The translations under genes and the position numbers were made by a program. Positions 16,666 to 25,128 of a stretch of DNA of 64,000 bases are shown piece after piece. The notes beneath the pieces were generated by a model. The model searched no databases. It was not told the origin of the DNA and saw only the letters and a list, made by a program, of their open reading frames with translations. Source of the DNA: an uncultured SAR86 cluster bacterium (GTDB taxonomy: Bacteria; Pseudomonadota; Gammaproteobacteria; Magnimaribacterales; Magnimaribacteraceae); the NCBI GenBank assembly GCA_902606175.1, contig CACLEZ010000001.1, forward strand, positions 62,001-126,000. Direction: 5' to 3'. How positions within the stretch are numbered: the stretch's first letter is position 1; the number at the start of each line of letters is the position of its first letter.

Positions 16666-17589
16666 TTAGAGTTTCAGTGCCCCTAGTTCTGAGCAAGTTT
16701 GATTAAATTCTTTAATCGTATCTTGGATAATTTCTTCAGCTGACTTTATCCCGTCTATTAATCCTACCGATTGTCCTGAAAGTGCTGGTGCCGCGTTCAT
16801 ATCACCACCAAAATATAGATCTTGTATTTTACCCATTGCTGACATATCCATTTCTCCAGCTTCCAAAATCTCTTTCGTGAACTCCGTTCTTAGTGCTCTA
16901 ATTACGGGTTTGGAAGTTTTATTTAATATCCAAGTTCCATTGAGGGAAGAGTCAAAGATATAATTTTTAAAATTCTCATGCACTGGACTTTCTTTACTGG
17001 AAACAAATCTTGTTCCCATTTGAATTCCTTCAGCTCCTACAGCAAAAGCTGCTGCCATACCAGCACCATCTGCAATTCCGCCTGCTGCTATTATTGGCAA
17101 ATCTATTTTTTTTCTTATGGCTTGTATTAAAACGAAAAGACCAACTTCCTCTGGACTCTTAAATCCTCCTCCTTCAGTTCCTTCCACCACAAGTCCATCA
17201 ACACCACAATCTGCTGCTTTTATTGCGCCTTCAACACTTGGCACTGCATGATAGACAGTAATGCCTGCATACTTGAGTATGTCTATATACTTAGAGGGAT
17301 CACCAGCAGAAGTTGTTACAAACTTCACTCCATGTTGAACACAAAACTCTACCATGCTCTCATCTCTTAAAAAGAGGAGTGGTAGATTGACTCCAAAAGG
17401 TTTATCGGTAAGTTCTGACATTTTTTCTATTTCTGCTTTGCAGTTATCAACTTCACCAGAAGAAGTTTCAATTACACCGAAGCCTCCCGCATTGCAAACC
17501 GCAGAAGCTAATTGACTTCTTGCAATCCAGCCCATTGGCGCTTGAATTATTGGATATTTTGACCCTGTATGTTCCGTTACTCTGTTCAT
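16666..17589 (-). CDS. NMO-like flavoprotein with Phe replacing the active-site His
   Basis: Second member of the nitronate monooxygenase/FabK-like TIM-barrel family (307 residues). It shares KYPIIQAPMGW, CNAGGFGVIET and the phosphate-binding stretch AAGGIADGAGMAAAFAVGAEG with the protein at 13071. At the position of His149 of that paralogue it reads GGF, with Phe143 in EGGGFKSPEE. A class I NMO mechanism using this His is therefore unlikely, and another flavin reaction should be considered. It starts one base into the stop of the upstream hydrolase gene, so the two are translationally coupled. Confidence 0.82.
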   Translation of the reverse strand: MNRVTEHTGSKYPIIQAPMGWIARSQLASAVCNAGGFGVIETSSGEVDNCKAEIEKMSELTDKPFGVNLPLLFLRDESMVEFCVQHGVKFVTTSAGDPSKYIDILKYAGITVYHAVPSVEGAIKAADCGVDGLVVEGTEGGGFKSPEEVGLFVLIQAIRKKIDLPIIAAGGIADGAGMAAAFAVGAEGIQMGTRFVSSKESPVHENFKNYIFDSSLNGTWILNKTSKPVIRALRTEFTKEILEAGEMDMSAMGKIQDLYFGGDMNAAPALSGQSVGLIDGIKSAEEIIQDTIKEFNQTCSELGALKL

Positions 17590-18653
17590 TAGTTTTCCTT
17601 AATAAAGTTGATTAATAATTCTGAAAGCTCTTTTGGCTTTGTCCATTGATAAAAATGACCACCTCCAATTTGAGGAGCACTTTTTGCATTTGGGCACATT
17701 TCTAATACATCCTTTTCAATTCCATTAGTAACAGGATCATCTCCTGCGAAGACACTAAGAAAAGGTTTATCCCAGGAAGAGAAAAACTCTCTCGCTTTTC
17801 TTTGCTCCTCTAAGGATTCATCAGGAATTGTCGGTACATGACTTGGCATAGCTCTTGGTCCCATTTTATAACTTGGGTCTGGAAAAGGGGCTTCGTAGGC
17901 CTTGGCTATGTAAGACTTGAAAGGTGATGCACTATATTTTCCTAATAAGATAAAAATATAATTTAATGCCAGAGAAACTAAAGATCTTTTATCCATTTGC
18001 ATCGATTGTATAAATCCTATTGGTAAATCCTCTGTATCCCAACAAAATTTTTGCCAGTACATAAATTTGAGTCCTGGATGAGTTTTGCCACTATCCATTT
18101 GGCGTATTTGTTTTGACATAGAAAGGGGGTGGAGTTTTATATTACTTTCTCTAAATGCTTTTATTTTCTCAATAACTTCCTTTGATACTTCTGGATTATA
18201 AGGAAGGCCAGTATTACCCATTGAGACTTTCAAGAATCTATCAGGTTCACGAGCAACTATTCTTAATCCAATCAAACCTCCCCAGTCCTGACCAAAAAAA
18301 GTTAGGTTTTGAAAATTATTCGCATTCAACCAATCCACCATCCAATCAACTTGATTTTGGTAGCTGTAGTCTTCTCTAGCAGCAGGTTTATCAGATTTTC
18401 CATAACCTGGTAAGTCAGGTGCGATAACTCTTATTCCTGCTTCCGTTAAGAAAGGTATCATCTTTGAGTAAAGGTAGCACCAAACTGGCTGACCATGCAT
18501 CGCCAATAAAATAGGTCCTTCTTTTGGTCCTTCATCTATATGATGTATTCGCAAATCTGAACCATCATTAGTTTTTATATTTGTGTAATGCGGTTTGTAT
18601 GGAAAATCAGTTATCTTTTCAAATCTCTCATCAGGAGTTCTTAATATTTTCAT
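17589..18653 (-). CDS. Alpha/beta hydrolase, haloalkane dehalogenase-like
   Basis: Alpha/beta-hydrolase-fold enzyme. The oxyanion segment MHGQPVWCYLYSKM (residues 52-65) resembles the HGEPTWSYL of haloalkane dehalogenases. The nucleophile elbow GQDWGG places an Asp, not Ser, at residue 123, followed by the halide-binding Trp124 seen in dehalogenases. The C-terminal AGDDPVT and GGGHFYQW supply the acid and His. Gln55 replaces the usual Glu/Asn. At 354 residues it is longer than typical dehalogenases (about 300). Dehalogenation is plausible, epoxide hydrolysis possible. Neighbours are a GST-like gene and a flavoprotein gene. Confidence 0.82.
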   Translation of the reverse strand: MKILRTPDERFEKITDFPYKPHYTNIKTNDGSDLRIHHIDEGPKEGPILLAMHGQPVWCYLYSKMIPFLTEAGIRVIAPDLPGYGKSDKPAAREDYSYQNQVDWMVDWLNANNFQNLTFFGQDWGGLIGLRIVAREPDRFLKVSMGNTGLPYNPEVSKEVIEKIKAFRESNIKLHPLSMSKQIRQMDSGKTHPGLKFMYWQKFCWDTEDLPIGFIQSMQMDKRSLVSLALNYIFILLGKYSASPFKSYIAKAYEAPFPDPSYKMGPRAMPSHVPTIPDESLEEQRKAREFFSSWDKPFLSVFAGDDPVTNGIEKDVLEMCPNAKSAPQIGGGHFYQWTKPKELSELLINFIKEN

Positions 18654-18655
18654 AT

Positions 18656-19720
18656 TTATTTTTCTTTCAATAATAAATTTTCACAGCCTGTTCCCTCAAA
18701 TAGATCTAGTAATCTTTTTTGATCAATCTCAGTTAAAGAATAAAATTCTTGGTTTATCCATTGGAGACACTTGCCTTGATAATTAAAAGTTTTTTGACTC
18801 CAGACAGACCCGTCTATTTCTGTTTCCCAAGTCTCATTACCATCTTTTAAAGCCTCATTATTTGCTAAAAGTGCAGGCACATATACATGTCCTATTTCTT
18901 TTAATAAAGACAACATACTTTCTGGAAGTGAGTCAAAAGTCTCCCATGCATTTTTTTCTAGATTGATACCTGATAGATCTTCCATACTATTTATCCACGC
19001 TACAGTTCGTAGAGATTCTTCGTGTGCAATTTTTCTAGAAGTTGGATCTAAACCTATTAACTGAGTAAGTTGACCATATATTGCAAAGTCTGCTGAGCTT
19101 GGCCTTTGTCCAAATAGAAAAGGTAAACTACTCAAATGATTCTCCATGATACCTAGAAACCGTTTATAACTGCTCTCTATGATTGGGGCAGTTATTTCAT
19201 TTGAACCTACTACCCAAAGCCTTTCTATTTGTCTTGAACCAATTCCTTCCTTAAAGATTTTCCAAAGATCTTCTTTGAGATCTACTTTATGATTCAATGG
19301 CAGGATAGAAGAAGCATTATCGGCATCCTCATCGAAGTGCCAACGGTAATGAAACATGTATTTGGTCACCCACTCATCTCCAAAATCCTCTAGTAGATAA
19401 TTTAGGAAACAAAGGGCTGGATCTTCCGGTATAACACTCCTTCCTTCAAATTCTTTTTCAAGTCTTCTGATAATAGGAGTTGAGTCAGTCACAGTCTGAA
19501 GATGACCCTTTTCATCTCTCATTAGAAATGTAGGAAGAAGAACAGGCTTGGGAGGATCTATACCAAGTTCCTCGAATGCACCCCCACTTTCTAAAAGTTC
19601 TCCAGGATTACCCCAGATCATTTCATAAGGTATATGTCTATATCTTAATAGTGCAAGCATCTTTCTTGTATAAGGAGATGGTGGAGCACCAATAAGGATA
19701 ACTTTTTCTTTAGATAACAC
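18656..19720 (-). CDS. Glutathione S-transferase-like protein
   Basis: The N-terminal 80 residues have the GST/thioredoxin pattern: GAPPSPYTRKMLALLRYRHI near residues 11-30, then a cis-proline region LLPTFLMRDE and the TDSTPIIRRLE glutathione-contact segment. The helical C-terminal domain includes LPFLFGQRPSSADFAIYGQL near 200, a classic GST motif. A further 120 residues beyond it are unrecognised, so at 354 residues it is longer than standard GSTs (about 220). Two bases separate it from the hydrolase gene downstream. A role in conjugation or isomerisation of the cluster substrate is inference. Confidence 0.78.
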   Translation of the reverse strand: MLSKEKVILIGAPPSPYTRKMLALLRYRHIPYEMIWGNPGELLESGGAFEELGIDPPKPVLLPTFLMRDEKGHLQTVTDSTPIIRRLEKEFEGRSVIPEDPALCFLNYLLEDFGDEWVTKYMFHYRWHFDEDADNASSILPLNHKVDLKEDLWKIFKEGIGSRQIERLWVVGSNEITAPIIESSYKRFLGIMENHLSSLPFLFGQRPSSADFAIYGQLTQLIGLDPTSRKIAHEESLRTVAWINSMEDLSGINLEKNAWETFDSLPESMLSLLKEIGHVYVPALLANNEALKDGNETWETEIDGSVWSQKTFNYQGKCLQWINQEFYSLTEIDQKRLLDLFEGTGCENLLLKEK

Positions 19721-19731
19721 CTTAAAATTCC

Positions 19732-20145
19732 TTATATATTCTCTACAGAAGTTTCGATATTTAACTGTCCTTCTAGGCCTGCAACTCTGTGCTGTGCACT
19801 TTGTATGTAATCAGGATCTGAAATCATTTCCAACATAGCCTTTCTGGACGGGTACATAGCTATGGCTACTTTGTCCCATAAATCTTCAACTTCGCCCAGC
19901 ATTAGCCTATCAACATTACCTCCAAAAATTGGTTTCCCGCCAACTTTAGCTAAGTGCCCAACAACTTCCTCGCCATAAATAGCATATGCCTCTTCACCTG
20001 AAAGGTCTGTTTCTCTTTTATCTGGATATTGCGCCTTTTCTTTAAATTTAAGCAGATTCACCATAAAAATTGGTTTATCTTCTTCTTGATCATTGAACCC
20101 TTTAAGTTGTTCTTCATTGGGCATAACTGCATTTTTAACTTCCAT
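19732..20145 (-). CDS. DUF1330-like protein
   Basis: Small ferredoxin-like alpha+beta barrel protein resembling DUF1330, with the segments KPIFMVNLLKFKEKA, YAIYGEEVVGHLAKVGGKPIFGG, WDKVAIAMYPSRKAMLEMISDPDY and AGLEG. I place the start at the ATG 20145 because GGAGAGG lies just before it; the TTG at 20157 is inside that ribosome site. DUF1330 proteins often sit in catabolic clusters but have no clear enzymatic role. It is the first gene of the reverse arm of the accessory cluster. Confidence 0.75.
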   Translation of the reverse strand: MEVKNAVMPNEEQLKGFNDQEEDKPIFMVNLLKFKEKAQYPDKRETDLSGEEAYAIYGEEVVGHLAKVGGKPIFGGNVDRLMLGEVEDLWDKVAIAMYPSRKAMLEMISDPDYIQSAQHRVAGLEGQLNIETSVENI

Positions 20146-20169
20146 AAACCTCTCCAAGTTTTACAACAT

Positions 20170-20202
20170 ATTTTATGTCATTAGTAAGGTTTTAAATATA
20201 AA
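20170..20202. promoter_or_regulatory. Candidate overlapping divergent promoters of the catabolic cluster
   Basis: The 79-base gap between divergent starts can be read as two back-to-back promoters. Forward: ATGTCA (20175-20180), 16 bases, TATAAA (20197-20202). Reverse: TATTTA (20193-20198), 17 bases, TAAAAT (20170-20175). The forward -10 and reverse -35 share bases, so the two would compete or be co-regulated. The forward gene has AAGG about 11 bases before its ATG. Hexamer matches are moderate; evidence is consensus fit only. Confidence 0.33.
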
Positions 20203-20224
20203 CAAAATAAGGTAACTTGAACAT

Positions 20225-21220
20225 ATGAAAAATAAACAAGTAATTATCAATAGTCTTCCTGAAGGTAAATTAACTGAGAGTAATTACAGGCTAGTTGAGT
20301 CTGAAATACCCGAAATTTCTTCTGATCAGGTTTTAGTTAAAACAATATCTTTTGCGATAACTGCTGGCACTCGTGCAGGTCTCCAAGGTAGCGCTAGTTA
20401 CGCAGGAGCCCCGACTACAGGAATTGTTATGAACTGCACAGGCATTGGAGAAATTGTAAAGAGTAATTCAGAAGAATATCCAATCGGTAAAAATGTACTT
20501 ACTCAAACAGGTTGGCAAGAGTATTCGGCCCAAAATATTCAGTCTTTGACTCTTCTTAGAGATACTGTCGCACCTTCTTTATATTTGGGCCCTTTAGGTA
20601 TCAATGGATTGACAGCGTACTTCGGTCTTCTTGAAATCGGACAGCCACAAGAAGGGGAGACTGTTATGATCTCGGCAGCCGCAGGATCGGTTGGACATAT
20701 GGTGGGACAAATTGCCAAGATCAAAGGCTGCAGTGTCATTGGAGTTTGTGGGAGTGACGATAAATGTGAAAAACTTATTAATGATTTAGGTTTTGATGCT
20801 GCTGTAAATTATAAAGACGCTAATTTCAGACAAAATTTAAAGGAAGCAACTCCTAATGGAGTAGATGTTTATTTTGATAATACTGGTGGCATGATTTTAG
20901 GTTCGGCATTATTTAGATTAAATTCGGGTGGCAGAATAGCTTGCTGTGGAGTTGTTTCGCAATATGACACTAGTACACCAGAACCGGGACCAAGAGGGAT
21001 ACCGGGGCTACTGGTAAATAAAAGTATCAGAATGCAAGGATTTCTCGTATTCGATTTTGCAGATAAATACGAAAAAGCCACGAATGATTTGATTGGATGG
21101 ATTGATTCGGGTCAACTCAAAGTACTTACTGATGAGCTTGAAGGCTTGGAAAAGGCCCCGCAAGGTTTCGTAGATTTATTAGCTGGTGGGAATATCGGCA
21201 CGAGGATAGTTAATATTTAA
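20225..21220 (+). CDS. CurA-like NAD(P)H-dependent MDR reductase
   Basis: Medium-chain dehydrogenase/reductase of the zinc-free CurA/leukotriene-B4 dehydrogenase group, which reduces activated C=C bonds. The Rossmann domain shows NGLTAYFGLLEIGQPQEGE followed by SAAAGSVGHMVGQIAKIKG near residues 155-173, and VDVYFDNTGG near 215. There are no zinc-binding Cys clusters. The 331-residue length is typical. It is the first forward gene after the divergent promoter region, and five bases separate it from the ThDP enzyme gene. The physiological alkenal or enone substrate is unknown. Confidence 0.88.
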   Translation: MKNKQVIINSLPEGKLTESNYRLVESEIPEISSDQVLVKTISFAITAGTRAGLQGSASYAGAPTTGIVMNCTGIGEIVKSNSEEYPIGKNVLTQTGWQEYSAQNIQSLTLLRDTVAPSLYLGPLGINGLTAYFGLLEIGQPQEGETVMISAAAGSVGHMVGQIAKIKGCSVIGVCGSDDKCEKLINDLGFDAAVNYKDANFRQNLKEATPNGVDVYFDNTGGMILGSALFRLNSGGRIACCGVVSQYDTSTPEPGPRGIPGLLVNKSIRMQGFLVFDFADKYEKATNDLIGWIDSGQLKVLTDELEGLEKAPQGFVDLLAGGNIGTRIVNI

Positions 21221-21225
21221 AGATT

Positions 21226-22773
21226 ATGAATTCAGCAGATGCTTTATTAAAGACTTTAATTGCTAATGGGCTCGAGGTTGTCTTTGCTAATCCAGGCACT
21301 TCAGAGATGCACTTAGTTGCTGCGATAGATCATCATCCAGAAATAAGACCAGTTTTGGGTCTTTTTGAAGGTGTTGTTTCAGGTGCTGCAGATGGCTATG
21401 CAAGGATGTCGGGTAAGGCAGCTGCAAATTTACTACATTTAGGCCCCGGATTAGGAAATGCATTTGCGAATATTCACAATGCAAAAAAAGCCAGAACTCC
21501 TATGTTAAATATTGTGGGAGATCATGCTACCTATCACCTTAAATATGATGCACCTTTGACCTCTGATCTAGATGGTCTTGCTAAAGCCAGTTCAGATTGG
21601 GTAGGTAGAAGTAAGTCTCCAGATGACTTATCAGATCTCGGAGCAAAAGCCTGGCAGGCTGCTCATAAATATCCAGGTCAAATCGCAACTATGCTTGTGC
21701 CAGCAGATTCAGCTTGGGGTGAGACTGAGAAATTAGGTAAAGAACTTGTTAGCGAAGGCCCCTTAGATATAGATAATTCTCTTCTTACCGATGCATATAA
21801 TGTTTTGTCTTCAGAAAAAAACACTATGTTGTTTATAGGAGGAGATTGTCTAGATGAGGAATCTGTAACTTTAGCTGGAAAAATTGCTACAAAAACTGGA
21901 TGTCGTTTAGCTACAGATACTTTCGTTATAAGACACAGGAGAGGAACCGGATTGACTAAGGTAGAGCCAATTCCTTATTTTGCTGAAATGGCTGAGGAAC
22001 ATTTAAGGGGTGTTGAATCTATTGTTTTTATAGGAACTAAGCCACCAGTATCTTTTTTTGCTTACCCAGGAAAGAAAAGCTATCTGTCTCCAGAGAATGC
22101 TGAACTTATAGAATTAGCAACGCCTTATCAAGATGGAAAATCTGCACTTTATCAATTAAGTGAAATGTTAAAGACTGATAAGATTGATAAATCATTAATT
22201 CCTGACGGAATTATAGATGCACCATCAAATGGTGAGCTGAATGCATCAAACCTTGGCCCTTTATTTGCAAGCTTACTTCCGGAAGATGCCGTTGTTTGTG
22301 ACGAAGCAGCGACATCTGGATTTTTTGTTACTCCACATGCCTGGAATTCGAAGCCACTTGATTGGTTGGCTTTAACTGGAGGATCAATAGGGCAAGGACT
22401 TCCCTTAGCAACCGGTGCAGCAATCGCTGTTCCTGAGAGGCCTGTCATTTGTCTCCATGGCGATGGAGGAGCAATGTATACAGTTCAGTCTCTATGGACG
22501 CAAGCCAGAGAAGGACTAAATATTACAAATGTTATTTTTTCAAATAAAGCTTACGCAATTCTTCAGGTTGAGTTAGAAAGAGTAGGTGCATTGGAAACGG
22601 GCGATAGGGCAAAATCAATGTTCTCTCTTGATAATCCAGAAATTAATTGGGTTTCTTTATCCAAATCCATGGGTGTTCCTGCAAATCGTACGACCACTGT
22701 GGAACAATTTTCAAAGGCATTTTCAGACGGCTTAAATTCTGAAGGACCAAGCTTAATAGAAGTTATAATTTAA
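21226..22773 (+). CDS. ThDP-dependent acetolactate synthase/benzoylformate decarboxylase-like enzyme
   Basis: Thiamine-diphosphate enzyme with the three usual domains. Glu48 in GLFEGVVSGAADGYARM activates the cofactor. The GDG-N motif that binds ThDP and Mg is Gly412-Asp413-Gly414 with Asn440 in VIFSNKAY. The NKAY context and 515-residue length (acetolactate synthases are about 570) fit the MdlC/benzoylformate-decarboxylase-like branch more than IlvB, and no IlvN regulatory subunit is nearby. It lies between the CurA-like reductase and the acyl-CoA dehydrogenase genes; 2-oxoacid decarboxylation or carboligation is inferred, not shown. Confidence 0.83.
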   Translation: MNSADALLKTLIANGLEVVFANPGTSEMHLVAAIDHHPEIRPVLGLFEGVVSGAADGYARMSGKAAANLLHLGPGLGNAFANIHNAKKARTPMLNIVGDHATYHLKYDAPLTSDLDGLAKASSDWVGRSKSPDDLSDLGAKAWQAAHKYPGQIATMLVPADSAWGETEKLGKELVSEGPLDIDNSLLTDAYNVLSSEKNTMLFIGGDCLDEESVTLAGKIATKTGCRLATDTFVIRHRRGTGLTKVEPIPYFAEMAEEHLRGVESIVFIGTKPPVSFFAYPGKKSYLSPENAELIELATPYQDGKSALYQLSEMLKTDKIDKSLIPDGIIDAPSNGELNASNLGPLFASLLPEDAVVCDEAATSGFFVTPHAWNSKPLDWLALTGGSIGQGLPLATGAAIAVPERPVICLHGDGGAMYTVQSLWTQAREGLNITNVIFSNKAYAILQVELERVGALETGDRAKSMFSLDNPEINWVSLSKSMGVPANRTTTVEQFSKAFSDGLNSEGPSLIEVII

Positions 22774-22787
22774 AAATAAGGTAAGGG

Positions 22788-23984
22788 ATGAATCTCAATT
22801 TTTCAGAAGAAGAACTATCATTTCAAGAGGAAGTTAAAGATTTCCTCCGTAAAGAGCTTAAGCCTGAATTAGTTACTACGTCCAGAAAGACATCCGCAGT
22901 TTTTACTGAAAAGGAAGTTGCTATGGAATGGCAAGCCATACTCGCTAAAAAAGGATGGCTTGTTCCATCTTGGCCGGAAGAATATGGAGGCACCAATTGG
23001 ACTCAAGCTCAAAAATATATTTTTTCTTCGGAATGTGCAAAAGCTGGGGCTCCCAATTTGATACCAATGGGCTTAGCAATGATTGGACCACTGCTATTAG
23101 GTCGAGGAAATAAAGAGCAAAAAGACTACTATATACCCAGAATTATTAATGGAGATGATTACTGGTGTCAGGGTTATAGCGAGCCAGGTGCAGGTTCAGA
23201 TCTCGCTAGCTTGCAATGCAAAGCAGACAGACAAGGCGATAAGTACATCATTAATGGAACAAAAATATGGACTACTCATGCTCACCTTGCAAACAAGATA
23301 TTTTGTCTGGTTAGGACTGATAATTCAGGTAAAAATCAAGAAGGAATTACATTTTTGATGATGGATATGCATCAGCCGGGAGTCAAAGTTGAACCTCTTT
23401 TAACTATGGCCAAGGATCATGATTTTAATCAGGTCGTTTTTACAGACGCTGTAGCTCATGTCAAAGACAGGATAGGAGAAGAAAACGAAGGTTGGGCAGT
23501 TGCAAAATACTTATTAGAGTTTGAAAGAAGTGGTGGGGTAGGTGGCTCGAAAAGCTTATCTGACATAGAATTTATCAAAAAGTTAGTCCAAAAAATATCT
23601 TCACAACATCTAGACGAAAGTTTTTTGGAAATTTACTTAACTAAAATTACTGAGTTAGAAATAAAAGCTAAAGCTATCCAATGCACTTCTTTAAGAATAT
23701 TAAGTTCTTTAGGGAAGGGAGATAGTCCTGGGCCGGAGTCTTCTATGATGAAGACATTAGTAACAGACCTTGAGCAAGAAATTTCTGAGCTTACTTTAGA
23801 GGTTATAGGTTATTACGGAATTCCTTTTCAAGATACAACTTATGGCAGCAATGAACCACCAATTGGCGATGAGGATTACAGACCTATAGCTGGCAAATAT
23901 CAGAATCTTAGAGCGACTACTATTTACGGAGGGAGCAATGAGATACAGAGAAATATAATGGCCAAGGCTGTTTTAGGCTTATAG
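22788..23984 (+). CDS. Acyl-CoA dehydrogenase family protein
   Basis: FAD enzyme of acyl-CoA oxidation, 398 residues. Landmarks: WPEEYGGTNWTQAQ near residue 64, GYSEPGAGSDLASLQ near 124 and a IYGGSNEIQRNIMAKAVLGL end near 379. At the position of the medium-chain catalytic Glu376 (IYEG) it has Gly381, as in many bacterial FadE paralogues acting on steroid or branched acyl-CoAs, so the base must come from elsewhere. Spacing of 14 bases from the ThDP gene and two to the metallo-hydrolase gene indicates an operon. Confidence 0.88.
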   Translation: MNLNFSEEELSFQEEVKDFLRKELKPELVTTSRKTSAVFTEKEVAMEWQAILAKKGWLVPSWPEEYGGTNWTQAQKYIFSSECAKAGAPNLIPMGLAMIGPLLLGRGNKEQKDYYIPRIINGDDYWCQGYSEPGAGSDLASLQCKADRQGDKYIINGTKIWTTHAHLANKIFCLVRTDNSGKNQEGITFLMMDMHQPGVKVEPLLTMAKDHDFNQVVFTDAVAHVKDRIGEENEGWAVAKYLLEFERSGGVGGSKSLSDIEFIKKLVQKISSQHLDESFLEIYLTKITELEIKAKAIQCTSLRILSSLGKGDSPGPESSMMKTLVTDLEQEISELTLEVIGYYGIPFQDTTYGSNEPPIGDEDYRPIAGKYQNLRATTIYGGSNEIQRNIMAKAVLGL

Positions 23985-23986
23985 TT

Positions 23987-25045
23987 ATGAAGTTATTAAT
24001 AAGAGTTATTATCGCGTCATTAATTCTTGGAATTACTTCTTGGGTAATCATCCAATTACCTTCAGTTCAAGATAGAATATTGGTAGCGGCTTTCTCAGCT
24101 CTTGGCTCAGGATCGAATAATTTACCCAAAGAGGACGCCTTAAGTGCAGCTGTTTGTGGTTCAAGATCACCATTACCAAGTCCAGGAAGAGCAGAGACAT
24201 GTATTCTGATTTCTGCTGGAGAAGATCTATTTGTAGTAGATCTAGGTGATGGTAGTAACGATAACCTTAGAAGTTGGAATATTAATTTTAGAAATATCGA
24301 GGCAGTTTTAATAACGCATTTACATTCAGATCACATTGCTGATTTGCCTGGCCTCCATCAGAATGCGTGGGTTGTAGGTGAGCGTAGCTCAAAGTTAAAA
24401 GTTTTTGGTCCTGAAGGCGTTGATCAATTCACCCAAGGAATAGAAATGGCTTATGCGCATGATTATGTATTTCGTAATGAGCATCACGGTGACGCAATAG
24501 CGTCTTTGGAATTCGCAGGTTTTGACACCAGTGTAATAGATCTTAATAACCCAGTAATATTTGATAATGGTGAATTGAAAATAACAGCATTTAGGGTTGT
24601 TCATGAACCAATAGAGCCTGCTCTAGGATTTAAATTTGAATACAAAGGAAGATCTATAGTAATCACGGGAGACACCTCTTACACTCAAAGTGTCATTGAT
24701 AATTCAATGAATGCTGATGTCTTGTTTCATGAAGCCCAAGCTAATCATATGCTAGCGGTTATGGAAAAGTCATTGAGGAGCAGCGGCGCGGAGTTATTAG
24801 CAACCGTATTGGATGACATAACTACTTATCACACTACTTTAGTAGAAGCAGCGGAGATAGCTAATGAGGCTAATGTTAAAAAATTATTTTTTTACCATCT
24901 AACACCAGCACCTAGAAATTATATTCAAGAAATTATGTTTGTGAGGGGTGTGGATCAGGTTCGCAAAGAGTGGACTCTTGTAGAAGATGGAACCCTAGTA
25001 ATATTGCCTGTCGGCTCTGAAGAGATAATCGTCACAAATATGTAA
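23987..25045 (+). CDS. Metallo-beta-lactamase-fold hydrolase with membrane anchor
   Basis: Residues 4-24 form a signal anchor, so the enzyme probably faces the periplasm. The zinc motif HLHSDH is at residues 111-116, with ITGDTSYT near 225 giving the bridging Asp and YHLTPAP near 303 the last His. Additional FHEAQANH is a candidate ligand segment. The architecture resembles the RNase Z/arylsulfatase-like MBL branch; the CGSRSPLPSPGRAETC stretch near 57-72 carries two cysteines. Ester or sulfate-ester hydrolysis is possible. It closes the tight MDR-ThDP-ACAD-MBL unit. Confidence 0.85.
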   Translation: MKLLIRVIIASLILGITSWVIIQLPSVQDRILVAAFSALGSGSNNLPKEDALSAAVCGSRSPLPSPGRAETCILISAGEDLFVVDLGDGSNDNLRSWNINFRNIEAVLITHLHSDHIADLPGLHQNAWVVGERSSKLKVFGPEGVDQFTQGIEMAYAHDYVFRNEHHGDAIASLEFAGFDTSVIDLNNPVIFDNGELKITAFRVVHEPIEPALGFKFEYKGRSIVITGDTSYTQSVIDNSMNADVLFHEAQANHMLAVMEKSLRSSGAELLATVLDDITTYHTTLVEAAEIANEANVKKLFFYHLTPAPRNYIQEIMFVRGVDQVRKEWTLVEDGTLVILPVGSEEIIVTNM

Positions 25046-25065
25046 GTTGGTGCTTTTAATATAAC

Positions 25066-25094
25066 TTGATTATTGAGTTTCAGTAACCTAACAT
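25066..25094 (+). promoter_or_regulatory. Candidate promoter of the thiolase gene
   Basis: TTGATT (25066-25071), a 17-base spacer, then TAACAT (25089-25094), both 4/6 matches to sigma-70 consensus. This lies in the 83-base gap before the thiolase. It is followed by an AAAGGAG ribosome site eight bases before the ATG. The thiolase is thus likely expressed on its own promoter. Confidence 0.4.
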
Positions 25095-25128
25095 CACGTT
25101 CCCGGTTTTTATAAAAAAAGGAGAATAT

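Noticed and set aside
21226..22773. Calling the ThDP enzyme IlvB/IlvG
   Set aside because: It is shorter than acetolactate synthase, lacks an IlvN neighbour and has active-site context closer to benzoylformate-decarboxylase-like proteins; only the superfamily is supported.
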